Positions 23,251 to 35,548 of a stretch of 64,000 nucleotides of DNA are shown here, in pieces (the stretch's first letter is position 1; each line of letters opens with the position of its first letter). Under the pieces are notes generated by a model. The model saw only the letters and a list, made by a program, of their open reading frames with translations, was not told where the DNA came from and made no database searches. A program made the translations under genes and the position numbers. Source of the DNA: Reticulitermes speratus. Its lineage: Eukaryota; Arthropoda; Insecta; Blattodea; Rhinotermitidae. The stretch spans positions 35,274,033-35,338,032 of the forward strand of contig JAJKFL010000014.1 of NCBI GenBank assembly GCA_021186555.1. Direction: 5' to 3'.

Positions 23251-24388
23251 GTGCCAGGTTGGAGCGGTTTGCCAGAAAACCTCTGTGAAGATTGTCCCAT
23301 GAATTTAATTATTCTGCAATTTTTTGTCTGTATTGGGAGGGCATATATTTATCTGTGCACTGTGTCTACATCACAATTGGAAAATAACCCTCTAACCTTC
23401 TCGAATTTCGCTTGTTCCTCTTCAGTCATGAGAGTCATATCATTCGTCCCAAGAAACCAGACCATTTGGAAGTTTCGCTTAAACGATTCCAAATTTCGTG
23501 TTCACAAATTTAAGGTTTACTGATTTTTGAAAAGAAGCAATGTGCGACTTTTTCAGCTTTACTCTGAGTAGATATTTTATCTCCATGTAAATTTTACTTA
23601 ATTGTAACTAGTCAGAATTTTGTAATGTCTCCTAGAAGGATTTATCAGCCAACGACAGAAGACTGTTTTTGCCCCACCAGTCACAGACGACGAAGGCAAG
23701 GTTATCAGGAATGTCATCCTGGAACATGAGATACGTGACGTGACGTGACGGTAGTCAGACAGTAATAAGACGGTAGTTGGAGGGTAGTTAGTAGACACAG
23801 TGTGGTTCGGAAGTCAACATCCTGTGCAGAAGACACATGACAGTATCCGCCATGCCTTTTATGTGTATATAAATGTAAGTCATACAATCGATTCACAATA
23901 GTTGGTGCAGTGTTCTTCCTGCAACATCTGTGACCAGCACTACCGGAGCTGAAGCCCTGGAAATAATCTCTCGCCTACACCCAGCGAAATAAGCCGTGCA
24001 TCTCGACTTCTCACTTTTCCACCATCCTGATTACATAATAGCACTCATCCGTATGATGGAAGCGTAAGGTGTGAAGTAGGGGTAAAAACTGTACCGGGCG
24101 CAATGACAGTAAATTTCTGTGTATTGTGAAGACGTTATAAACTGTAAGTTCTAAGCGTATACAACAGAGAAGTACTGTGACTTATGACAAGGACAGACTC
24201 GCTCTGTCACCAGAGAGGGCTCTCCAAGACTGTATGACCCTACATTTCCAAATCACATACCAGTACTTATCATAAGTTTTAGGAGGGACTCGTGAACCAG
24301 ACGGACTGACAAACTGACTGACTGAATGACTCACCACCAGTCGTAACGTCACTCTGTTTCTCTGACTCAGACGCACAGCTTACTCCTC
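23251..24388. other. Intron 1; no gene seen
   Basis: Small frames without homology. A few cgtgacgtgacg and gtagttag words near 23734-23795 are local simple repeats. Confidence 0.45.
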
Positions 24389-24937
24389 TTAAGCCGGGAT
24401 TAGACGGCGCGTGGCTCGGCTCGTTTTACGTCATAACTGACGTCACTGACAAAGAATCGTATTCAAACGCGCCGTGTAACCGGCCTGGCGCGGCGCGGAG
24501 TGTGATTGGTGGAGCGAGGCTCGTGGGATCGCCTCAGAAGCGGTTTTCTCACGATCCTCAAAGGGACTCGGCGCGGGCAGCTGTTGCGGCTACACGGCGC
24601 TTGCAGTCTGCGCGCCAAGCCAGTCTCGTCCAACCTGTATACACTTAGGTCTGGTCTTTGTTTTTCTGCTGTCGGGGTGCGCGAAGAGTGAAAGTTTCTG
24701 TCCCACAATTGGTATTGGCTAGAATGGAGTGGTCAAACGAGGACATTTTTAAGTTCATAGAACAACACGACTTATTCCACAAGCCGAGCCGAACCTACCC
24801 GAGCAAGGCCGCTGGTCGGCCATTTGCCGAGCTGCGCCGCGTCGTGTAGCCAGATTGTCTTTTCTGTTCCGATCTGTTGGCCGAGCAAGTGACGTCACGT
24901 CACTGGACGAGCCACGCGCCGTCTAATCCCGGCTTTA
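24389..24937 (+). mobile_element. PIF/Harbinger-type element, 543 bp, TTA duplications
   Basis: TTA at 24389-24391 and 24935-24937 flank an element with perfect inverted ends: agccgggattagacggcgcg on the left and its complement on the right, continuing through tggctcg. A 3-bp TTA duplication and ends of this form fit PIF/Harbinger. The inside is GC-rich in contrast to the surroundings. A frame from 24721 encodes MEWSNEDIFKFIEQHDLFHK, which looks like the start of a MADF domain, the DNA-binding fold of the second protein of Harbinger elements. The frame stops at 24849, 85 bp before the end. No transposase, so it needs one in trans. Confidence 0.8.
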
Positions 24938-27900
24938 GACTGCCTGAAATTGAAGATAGCAAGGTGCTCCTAAATGTCAGCAGGCAGTAGCCTAAACATC
25001 AATCCACAAGTCGTCATATTCCATACGGCTGGAATATTTATCAACACCGCTGTGGGAATCTCAAATATCATATGAAAGAAATTATTAACGTCTTTCCTGG
25101 ATAATGGAATTCTTAGAAGTTTAAATTGTCACATGGATAAGACTCTGGACACGTTCGCGATTGATAGCTGTTTTTGATCCACGAAGCAGGAAAGGAAGAT
25201 ATCGCGTGTGGCCTCAGGCAGGCTCGAAAAATGTCAACTTCAGGACAATCAGAGAACCGGCAACTTCAGCTTCAGTGAAATGCGTCCATTTACTGCACCA
25301 TTATTTTCGCTGTTAGATACACATCGCTTGCGCCAAACAACTTAACCTATAAATTTTAATGAACATCCTACCTTGGTAGGCTTAAATATTCCGTGGATCC
25401 GCCTCTATATTCTGCTGCTCTATGGGACGTACTCTGTGGGATGCAAAATCGTTATGCGTACTAATAAACATAAATTTGTGGCGCATGTGTTACGACCAAA
25501 AACTAACACCATTCTACACCTCGGTGCATATGGTGAAAGTCGCCTTTCCTTTGTCTCCCGCACTTATGTAACGGGTTGGTTTCGTGCACACCAACGGCGA
25601 CTACATCGAAAAGCATCCCACTCGTTTCAATGTACATTTTATTGCAGTACCAGCCTCTGTGAACAGGCTTTGTAGAGGCACGCTGCCGGAGTACCACGCT
25701 ACTATCGAAATGCAGTAGCCACAGTGAGTGCATTGATCATTCGCACCCTTCCTGCACCGCTAGGAACTCTGTGTTAAACCGGAATGTTTTAGTACTTTCA
25801 GACGCAGATATATAGAAAACCTAATTATAACTACAGTTCCATAACCCTTTGAAACCCTAATATCAAATTCAGGTTAAATCTCACAAAACACTCGTATCTT
25901 CATGACAAAGTCAAACCTTTGCATGTAAACGATGGCTGTTTACTATAAAAATGTGTGAAACATATAAGTGTTCTGCGTAGGCAGAATGCAAAAATTTTCA
26001 AGTTACCGTAGATGGTACATATAATTACCACTGTTCTATAAAGCTATAACAATTATCTTTACAACGGTCTTTTAACTGTAGAAGTTGTATAATGTCACTG
26101 TGTTGATTCGGATCTGGAAATTGCTACTGGCGACCCAATCAAAGGTACTGCCACCTTATCGTCTAGAAATATTAAGGAAAATTAGGACAATTGTATTCAC
26201 TATATCAATCAGTGCAGTTTGGGCTAAAATCGGAGACTTTCTGAACAAAAGAACTGCAGGTGGAGGTTATATGTGTTTTATTTTTTGTTTATTTACTTAT
26301 TTAGCTTCTTTATTGATTTCAAGGTTCCTGCAGTAGCTCATATACAGGGTATATAAGGTCTACAGGTAATTATAGAGTGAACTGGAAATAATGAGTGACG
26401 AAGTAGTTGTGGAATAACTAAGGTAATAATCCTAAATTAGCCTGGAGGGACTGATGATAGTCACATGAAGAACCTCAGGGTAGCCAGGCATTTCAAATGA
26501 GTAATAGAGAGCAATAGCTTCAGTGATCTCCTGGACACTCAAGTTCGAGGTTCGAACTGGAGCCCTCCTAAGAACTGTACCGAATGAACAGACTTTGTCA
26601 AGTTGAGGGTAATCGGAGAAACTAGTCTGACCTATCTCAGACGCTCAAAATGATTATACTTTAAGAGGAGGCACAGATAACCTGGAAATGAGCACTTAAT
26701 ATACTATACCGAAACTTACATGTAAAACCCAAAGAAAGCCACAAGCAACCCGAATATAACTTGGTCCCAAGACAGATCTAAGATTAATGATTAAGTAATC
26801 AGTGTTGTATCAGATACAAAGAATGACTTATTGTCAAGAATAATTATGTTTGAGGTGGAATAGGCTAAAAAGGAAGTGGTTATGGCCCAATTTAAGGTTG
26901 ACAGTGTTTCTTATTAGACTGAGGAATACGACTAACATAGTTGACCATAATAACGGCATTCAAGCCTATAACCAAAACGAAACCTCCGTATATCAAACAG
27001 GATGCTGATCCTTACCAAACTATGGCTGGAAAACACACATAACAGAAAATCGACCATTACCCAACACAGGTAGTTTCAAGTGTTTATTTATCGTTTACAT
27101 TGTTTGGTATAATACATTACTGTATGTGTGCTGTTAAAAATTCAACGGTAAATCTATTTTACACTCAAGTATCTTTCACCTCCAATTCCCTTTCCTATCC
27201 CTTCATTTCTCCCTCCGATTACCATTTTTATTTCTTCTTTGCACACTTTTCTTTACATTAAATTATTTTTCATGTACTTTGCTGCCCCTTTGACGATTAA
27301 CACCATTCGTAATATTGTTGTTGTTTCTTAATATGGGTTTCCTCTCACCCTAGCAAAGGAGCTACAATGGAGCCTGATATGTGTAGCCTGATTTATGTAT
27401 GTACACTGTACAATTACGTCTACTCAGCACTGGACTGAACATGGCTGTCCACTGCGAATAATTTTGTATACACCATCAAATTCTACACAGAGCTGGGCTG
27501 GAACTGTGAGTGTAGGTGATGATGTAGATGCGCTGTCATGGATGAATGACAACAAATGGGTGTCCCGCATCCGAAGTTTTGCAAAACACATTGTTGTTCT
27601 GTTGCAACAGCGTTGCCTAGGTACAGCACGGACCACAAATTCAGTGCTCGGCTGCATGCAACCGTATTGAAACAGGCCTATCTAGTCTCGTCAGCCGCAT
27701 GTGGTAGATATAATTTTGAGTGAAGAAAGTGAAATGAATTTATTGCACAATTTACTTCAGAGACATTAATATTCTATATTTAGATTACCCTGAAAATTAA
27801 GGTGGCATGTTCCATCGAAATGTTGGTAATCACCTACCACATTACACTCTGTCATAACAGAGAAGACCACAATATTAATCGCTAACAAAGCGAAAACCCC

Positions 27901-28825
27901 AAACCCTGCGTTATTTGTGTCTTATTCCTGTCATAAATTTTGAAGAGACTACAAATACCAAACCCTCTGGAACCTGCAGTCATTAGCGTGTTCTGGACGG
28001 GGGGAGGGGGGGGGAGGCGGATACCGAGTGTAACATTGGCCGCTGTGTTTTCCTTTTCAGTTCGCCCTTCCCGCGATGCCCAACAAATCAGTGCCATTCT
28101 CTGAGAAATTATACATCACGCTAGGGGCAGAGACCGACGCCATTTCCCTATAAACAGCAGACAAACATCGCGTGCTACTTCAGGAAGACTTCCTGTGCTT
28201 CGAATTATTAGTGCAACGTACGTTAAAGTTCAGGAGGTAAATCTAGCTTGGCATGTAGTGAATTTATATTATCACGTAATAAATATTACTAATTAACTTA
28301 CAGCGCCTCTCCTATTATCATGTTTCTAATAAATAAATTAGAGACTTTTATTATGGGATCAATGGTAGATCTACAGTCGTAGGGAGAAGCTACAAATTAC
28401 GTTCAGCTAGTGTACAATACCTTTCCCGAGTGAAGTAACCAGGTTGACAGAGGATATGATGCCATGTGGACAGGTAGTTTAGTGCTAACTGTTCCCAGGT
28501 ACCTACTGCCTTTATCCTCACGATAGAAGTAACACAGTTCTTCTACCGTGAAGATGGACGCTGCAGGCTCCTTCGAAGCACTGATGCCTCTTCCCTCATA
28601 TACACATCATCATGTCTCAGAACACCGTAATCCTAATGTTAGCGTCGCGAGAATATCAAATCCTACGCAATTTGACAGGGGCTCCGGTTTTGCGCCTGCA
28701 ATCGGATGGATCACCTGCCGAATCACTGTGAATTTATTTTGAAGGTTTACTAACATCCTTTGTCCAGAGCTCACGTGGTCTCAGCTAGTTGAATGCATCA
28801 GTTCAGAAACAATGTAGAGTGGAAA
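24938..28825. other. Intron 1; no gene seen; G-run at 27998-28017
   Basis: Nearly 4 kb with frames up to 100 codons but no recognisable homology. From about 26340 to 27060 the sequence may be old retroelement. A G-tract (ggacggggggaggggggggg) near 27996 could form a G-quadruplex. Confidence 0.4.
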
Positions 28826-29272
28826 TTAGGGAGCCAGTCCGAACACTAGTGTGGAGGGACTGGGAACAATGAAGAGTGGAAAGGAGGGAGGCAGTCCAAA
28901 CACCGTTCTGGAGAGACTGAGAACAATGAAGAGTAGAAAGGAAGGAGCCAGTCTAAACACCGGTCGGGAGGGACTTGGAATAACGTAGAGTGACAAGGGG
29001 GGAGCCAGTCCAAACACCGTTCTGGAGAGACTGAGAACAATGAAGAGTAGAAAGGAAGAAGCCAGTCTAAATACCGGTCGGGAGGGACTTGGAATAACGT
29101 AGAGTGGCAAGGGGGGAGCCAGTCCAAACACCGTTCTGGAGAGACTGAGAACAATGAAGAGTAGAAAGGAAGAAGCCAGTCTAAATACCGGTCGGGAGGG
29201 ACTTGGAATAACGTAGAGTGGCAAGGGGGGAGCCAGTCCAAACACTGGTCTGGAGGGACTGGGAGTAACCAA
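28826..29272 (+). repeat. 57-bp minisatellite arranged as 114-bp pairs
   Basis: Two related 57-bp halves alternate: one with caaacaccgttctggagaga, the other with taccggtcgggagggacttg. Full 114-bp periods start at about 29001, 29115 and 29229. About eight halves in all. 57 and 114 are multiples of three, so two long minus-strand frames stay open, but their protein is only the repeat and I do not call a gene. Confidence 0.92.
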
Positions 29273-31256
29273 CATGAGTTTAAAAACTTCCAAACATTAT
29301 ATGACTGCTACAGCTTAATCTGTAAAAAAGCCTCTGGGTTTTCTGCTACATTCATCAGTCTCCCAGGATCTCTTGTCTGCATTGATTTGTATTTTCATCT
29401 TTCATTCCGCAGCAGTAGTATAAAGCTGTCCGCACAATTTCATGTACTTTCGCGGCGGTCGTAACCGATTTGTTAGTGCAAGCGATAATTGTGCAGTACC
29501 ACGGCGCTAAATAATAGACACGTCATCACCAGGATACTCGAACGGTCTTATCAGACTTCACTCGGGTGTGGTACTTAGACATAAGGTTGTGTTATGTTAC
29601 TCACGCTTACCTAAAAACAGTTATCACCTAAGTTCATATGTAGCATTTCTGCACTCACAGGCGAAAGTCAGGCTGAATATAATCTGATTCGTGGTAAAAC
29701 TGACGAAATTTTCTCGGGTGTCACTTTCACCAGTGTAACAACCAACATCCCTCTGGCAATGCGTGAGATTAATTCCGGGAAAAGGCCGCCAGACTATTGA
29801 CAATATCGTGAAAGGGAATGACGGCAAATATGGCAGGTTGTATTGATTTACGATATGTCGATTTGTCCTACCGCAAGGCTCTTGAAATCTACCCTGTCTT
29901 CCTTAGAGTGAAAAAGGCAGTAAGGTTCTGATCGAAGCAGCACACAAACTGTACGCAAAACTGTAGCATTAGAATGCAACTTCAGCGCATTACTGAGACG
30001 ATAAAAAGTTCTCTGCATTCATGGAAAACGAAAGTGCATTACCATGTTCTAAAACGCTTACCATTATTTCACGTAGTGAGCCAGTTTAATCCAGTCCCCA
30101 CCTTCACGCCATACTCTTGTAAAATACGTTATTTCGGACCCATTCAGTTTTCAGGTCTTTCTCGAATTCACAATGTTTCCTACATGCACTGCCCACTTCA
30201 CTCTCTTCCGTTTAATGACCAACAGATTTATTACACGTCCATTGTGCAGTTTTCTCCATCTGCCTGTTTTTCTGCCTCTTCTCCCAGTGTTTTCATAAAA
30301 GAGACTGTACAAGAATGATAGGCTATTTTGTATTTATTGTGATGCTCTTACGAATATGTGTTCATATTAAACAGCTGTCTGTTGTCTACCTCAGTGGCGC
30401 CGCATAGTGATCATTTCATTAATTAAAAGGCTGCTAAGCAAGCAAGCGGCGCTCGATATGGACTTGTTCACAGTAAAATGAGGTTAAGACAAATCGGATG
30501 TGCTGCAAAACGGATTAGATTTGATACTCGTACGTGTGTGTTAGTCTTCGATTGAATTTGTCTTCTTCTAAATAAGGACTGCTGTCGATCTAAACAGATC
30601 ATAATCACGTTAATATATGTATAGACGAAATTTCATTATGTGTTCTGAGCCAGTAAGCAGTAGGACAAGCACATTAACTACATATTTCTAAGTGTAGGGA
30701 CACACAAGGTTAATGACTTCTGATCTGGTATGGAGCTACGCAGAACAGAGTGGCTTTAAACTTTGTAGTTTGAACCACTATGAAACCAACTTATTAGTTA
30801 CTGGAGAGTGTTTCTGTCCACAGGCACACATCACAAGGCTTGCGATTGCCCACAACTGCCTCAACAGTGGCTATAGGTTAGACCGAGGCTCATTTGATCC
30901 AGCATTGTAGGAGTTTATATTGCGCAAGCTTATACTGCTTGTTTTTACATTTAAGAATATATTACACGGTCACGATTTTATTATTCTTGTGTCTGTGGGA
31001 TTTTAGATGATGAAATTTGATAATGCAAGGAGACGTAGGTTCTTTTATGATTGTGTGCAGTGCGGCTCTTCAGTAACACCCACAGTATTATTGACACCTC
31101 ATAAATAATCGTAGATTTTATTGAAAGTTACTAATGTAAACATTACTGATGTACACGTTTAGACTCTATCACGTTAATATACAAGCCTTTGTATCAGTTA
31201 TACATCGGTGTTAGTAGGCCTGTCGAGTATATACATAAAATCCTTAAAAACAAAAT
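29273..31256. other. Intron 1; no gene seen
   Basis: Frames of up to 114 codons (29974-30318) show no homology. Region otherwise unremarkable. Confidence 0.4.
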
Positions 31257-31762
31257 CTAGTTAAAACTTATTTAATATTGTATTCACCGTGCATCTTGTA
31301 TAAATTAAGATTGAAATTAAAACCAACTTGATGCACACGCACTATTAAAAAAACTTTAATGGTAGATTAATTAACCCGACTACACAGCTTCTCTACGAGA
31401 CATACTCCGATATGAAAAACAGGACGCATAAGTGAATATGCTAAAGTATTATACAATAACAGTGCTATAAGTTTTATAAAAGGTGGAACTATTGCAGGAT
31501 TACAAGTGTTGACTATTTTTTTTAAAAAAGTTTTAGTGATTTTAGTGATTTGTGAAAAACTTTATATACGACGAGACCTTATAGGCTCATATCTTATGTG
31601 TGTTTAACATATGGACTACGCAATTAAATGTAGTATACCCCTGAAGATGGTCAGGTACCTGACCGAAACATGTCGGGTTAATTAATCTACTATTAAAGTT
31701 CTTTTTAATAGTGCGTGTGCATCAAGTTGGTTTTAATTTCAATTTTAATTCTAGTTAAAACT
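31257..31762 (+). mobile_element. Penelope-like short element with hammerhead-like motif
   Basis: A 12-bp direct repeat, ctagttaaaact, at 31257-31268 and 31751-31762 flanks a unit of about 480 bp. Its two ends are inverted copies of each other: about 31300-31380 against 31673-31753, sharing caacttgatgcacacgcact. Just inside the right arm, 31638-31677 reads CCC, CTGAAGA, T, the palindrome GGTCAGGTACCTGACC, GAAAC, AT, GTC, GGG. That is a hammerhead core (CUGANGA...GAAA...UH) with stem I CCC/GGG and one unpaired T. No RT is encoded. Confidence 0.6.
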
Positions 31763-31959
31763 ATTTTAACATTTAAAACATTTTATACGCACTCGTTCTT
31801 TGATATGAAATGCAGTTTGTCATATGCCTAGAGTAAGCTTGTATTCATGCTCTAATTCGCCTGTCACTGATCACGTCTATACGCAGTGACTTTTAGTATT
31901 GAATATAGCTTACGTCTTACTCTTATTAACGGTAAAGTTTTCCTCACACGCGCTGTGAA

Positions 31960-32090
31960 TGCGTATGGAGAGAATGGACATATAGGTCTTTTCCTTCTTA
32001 ACTTTGATACTGGATGGAGGTGAGTGGTTGACCTCACGCCCCGGCTGCTTGAACCCATGGGAAAGAGCCCCGGTACTCATTGAATAGGGG
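31960..32090 (-). mobile_element. SINE S2, partial copy
   Basis: Minus-strand words gagtaccggggctctttccc, cagccggggcgtgaggtcaa and ccactcacctccatcc match the body of the S2 SINEs at 45900-46180 and 60885-61150. The tRNA-like head is not visible. Confidence 0.7.
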
Positions 32091-33639
32091 CTGGGAGCGC
32101 GCCAGAGTGACAAGCAAGGTGCACAGGCATATAGCCGCTATTGTTTATCTCACAATAAACAATGCAGAAAAGCTACGTGCTGTAAAAATAAAACCACAGC
32201 CTTCAAATAGAGACGAACGGCATAATAATGATGAAAAATCATGGAAAGCTGCAAACCAAGATACAAAGTGGCCACAAAAGAAGTTTACACTTACAGAATT
32301 ATAAAGAAAACACATATTGCGAATTAGGAAAGCCTATATCAGTATACAGAGAAACACTTAAAGTTTTGTGCACACCGCACAGAAGCCCTGTGTGTACTCC
32401 GCGAGATACACGGCAATGTCGAGACTTATCATCCAGTTCGTCCCAACTGTGTGCAAAGAGTCTCTTGTAGCGGTAGCCATGGCAGCTGTGATCCACTGCC
32501 TCAGGTCTGGCAAAGCTCGTGGAGCTCAGTCTGGCGATCATTGCTGCCTTGTGCATCATACGACGTCACTGGCTCCTGCACGAAGATCCATCTCCGGGAA
32601 AGGTACCCGTTCAGGTGGTTGCCAGCGGCCACTTGGAGTTGAGGTGGCGCCCCAACTTGTTGAAAAATAAACTAATTATAATCCTCTTCCAACTGGGGCA
32701 GGCAACGTGAGGTTTACAAATAAAAAGAAGGGGGCATAAACTGTCTCGTTTGAAATGGCACAGAACACACGCACTTCTGGTGAATCCATTTATGTTCCCC
32801 AAACACGGATATTATGCCGTTTCACTGTATCTTTGGTGCGAAAAGTCGCCTCGATACGAAAGTGAACTTCACGGGCAAGGCGTTGTCGTTTTCAGTCCTG
32901 GCTAGGGTCTGCCTGCAGGCTTCATATCGCACGGCCAAATCTTCTGGTTTCAGTGCATAGACCAGTTAAAGTTTTCACTTTTCACAAATAAACGCTTAAG
33001 CAGAGTGTCTCTATTGGCTGGTGTAGAAGTGAAGTTCTAAGTACTCTGCACTTGTTTTCTGTACCATTTTGAAAGTGCAATGTTCTTTTGTGGCCACACT
33101 GTATGAAGCAGGCTAATCAGAAATACCAACGATAATCCTACAGTAGGCCATATCAAATAAGGTATCAACAATACGTGACATCAAGAACTGTAGCCTACGC
33201 GACATGCGACATATGCAATTAAAAGACATATAAACCCTGACTAATAAGTGTGACATATTTTTAATATTAAGAGTTGCTGCTGGCGACAGTCATTGATTAC
33301 ACGGCAATTACATCACAAATACAAACATACTGCAGGCATATTTGAAACTACAGATGATATGCAGTAATTAATGGGCATAAAATATTGAGTATTAAAATAA
33401 TTTAAGTGGGTTTTGTATTTAAGAGTTTTATTTACATATTTGACAGGCCCATATATATATATATACACACTGATATGGAACTCATAAACATTGGTGTGTG
33501 ACACTGATGGTGACCTTGTGAGAGTTAAAAAGCTCTTATTAATAACAGTGAAGATTATTTGGTGTTAATACAAGTAATTGTAATTGATTTTGTGGGATTT
33601 GAGGCTTTACATAAGTGAAGAGCCATAGTATTCTTGTGT
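32091..33639. other. Intron 1; one GC-rich coding-like patch at 32450-32670
   Basis: Three + frames stay open together in 32368-32710, where GC rises. One encodes LAIIAALCIIRRHWLL, a hydrophobic stretch with a positive flank, preceded by an acceptor-like ctgcctcag. I do not recognise it. It could be a stray exon, a processed-pseudogene piece or chance. The rest is AT-rich with a small ta run near 33452. Confidence 0.35.
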
Positions 33640-33740
33640 TTCTCTAGGTTGCAACACCTCGTTGTCACCTGACAGGTGGGTACCGAAGTTTCGGAGAAGT
33701 TCACTGCTTCCATCCTTATCTAATTATGAGTAAATCCACG
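33640..33740. repeat. Dispersed repeat R3, short copy
   Basis: ggtgggtaccgaagtttcgg followed by agaagttcactgcttcc parallels ggtaccaacgtttcggagga and acatactgtatttg at 53205-53250. Probably ends of one retroelement family. Confidence 0.5.
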
Positions 33741-33925
33741 GAGTAGGGTCTTTTATGAGAAGCTAATAGTTCTTCAGCTAGTCAAAAAATTCACCGAATT
33801 TTTTACAGCAAGAAGGTTTATTGCTCTGTTCCCACCACTTGTCTCCGCTCTGAGGCAGAAAACCCCAGTCCATGTCCTACCATTCTATTTCTGTAAGATC
33901 CATTTTAGTTACGATTCAATCAATG
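33741..33925 (+). repeat. Dispersed repeat R2, partial copy
   Basis: Shares tctatttctgtaagatccat and the preceding 'gctagtcaaaaaattcaccg - aaggtttattgctctg' order with 40020-40110 and 45090-45180. Confidence 0.5.
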
Positions 33926-34013
33926 TCGATCATAGTGAAAACTTTGTCATTGATAACATCTGAATTTATTTTTACTGCAACACATATCGACTACTGATGC
34001 TCACCATCAGGGA

Positions 34014-34015
<2 letters not shown>

Positions 34016-34044
<29 letters not shown>
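34016..34044 (+). repeat. (ATT)n microsatellite
   Basis: About ten att units in a row, immediately before the 49-bp array. Confidence 0.95.
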
Positions 34045-34057
34045 TACTGCAATTGGG

Positions 34058-34838
34058 TTTTCACCCGGTGGCAGTAGTCCTTACACTAGTACACACAATA
34101 CAAATGTTTTCACCCGGTGGCAGTAGTCCTTACACTAGTACACACAATACAAATGTTTTCACCCGTTGGCAGTAGTCCTTACACTAGTACACACAATACA
34201 AATGTTTTCACCCGGTGGCAGTAGTCCTTACACTAGTACACACAATACAAATGTTTTCACCCGGTGGCAGTAGTCCTTACACTAGTACACACAATATAAA
34301 TGTTTTCACCCGTTGGCAGTAGTCCTTACACTAGTACACACAATACAAATGTTTTCACCCGTTGGCAGTAGTCCTTACACTAGTACACACAATACAAATG
34401 TTTTCACCCGGTGGCAGTAGTCCTTACACTAGTACACACAATACAAATGTTTTCACCCGGTGGCAGTAGTCCTTACACTAGTACACACAATATAAATGTT
34501 TTCACCCGGTGGCAGTAGTCCTTACACTAGTACACACAATACAAATGTTTTCACCCAGTGGCAGTAGTCCTTACACAGTACACACAATATAAATGTTTTC
34601 ACCCAGTGGCAGTAGTCCTTACACTAGTACACACAATACAAATGTTTTCACCCAGTGGCAGTAGTCCTTACACAGTACACACAATATAAATGTTTTCACC
34701 CGGTGGCAGTAGTCCTTACACTAGTACACACAATACAAATGTTTTCACCCGGTGGCAGTAGTCCTTACACTAGTACACACAATACAAATGTTTTCACCCG
34801 GTGGCAGTAGTCCTTACACTAGTACACACAATACAAAT
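34058..34838 (+). repeat. 49-bp tandem array, about 16 units
   Basis: Unit ttttcacccggtggcagtag followed by tccttacactagtacacaca and atacaaatg. Starts fall every 49 bases from 34058; two units lack one base (ttacacagtac). Sites cggtgg/cgttgg/cagtgg and ataca/atata vary between units. Very recent amplification. No protein. Confidence 0.97.
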
Positions 34839-35190
34839 GGACATATAATATACATAAAAATAACAATACAAAACAAACTATACACAATTACAAAACAAAA
34901 TACATACAGTAAATACAAGTACAAACATTAGAACACCGTACAAACATTACAAAAACATCCACACCTTACAAAAGCATCCACTCCTTACAAAAGCATCACA
35001 CCTTACAAAAACATCCACACCTTACAAATACATCCACACCTTACAAAAACACCCATACACATACAAAACAAAATACATACATTAAATACAAGTACACATA
35101 TTAGAACACCGTACACACCTTACAAAAACACCCATACACATACAAAACAAAATACATACAGTAAATACAAGTACACATATGATATCATAG
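34839..35190 (+). repeat. A/C-rich irregular repeats
   Basis: Two levels: short caccttacaaaaacatcca-type units of about 17 bases between 34938 and 35060, and a longer duplicated string containing acaaaacaaaatacatacag and taaatacaagtacac seen near 34890, 35060 and 35135. It continues the composition of the adjacent 49-bp array. Confidence 0.8.
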
Positions 35191-35548
35191 TGAGCTAACG
35201 GCAGAAACTGTATAAGTTGTTACAGTTCTCTTTGTCTTACAATGCAGTGTTATGGTAGAACATACACGGTGAACGTTGAATAAATTTAAATCCATTTTTA
35301 ACACTGCTCTCCGGTCCACGTCTCGGAATTCGAGGTGGACTGTCCTTCACATTTCCCCACCAAACACTTACTTATATATCTCTTCTCATCCACCCATACA
35401 CTGGTTTGGAATGGAAGACACAGGCAGTATATTCCCCCTCCAAAAGTTGCTAACCACTTACCAGAGTGCATGGTGTCATAACTGTGGCTACCGCCCAAAA
35501 AAGAGAGAAGCGTTGGGTGGGTTCTTCATCGGCATTAAGGCCTTACAT

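Noticed and set aside
25373-25733. Host exon in the two overlapping open frames
   Set aside because: Both strands are open, no splice sites fit and no protein family is recognised.
28826-29293. 155-codon minus-strand gene
   Set aside because: Two overlapping frames both open across a 57-bp minisatellite; no start or splice support.
29974-30318. 114-codon gene
   Set aside because: No homology, no start context and no composition change; likely chance.
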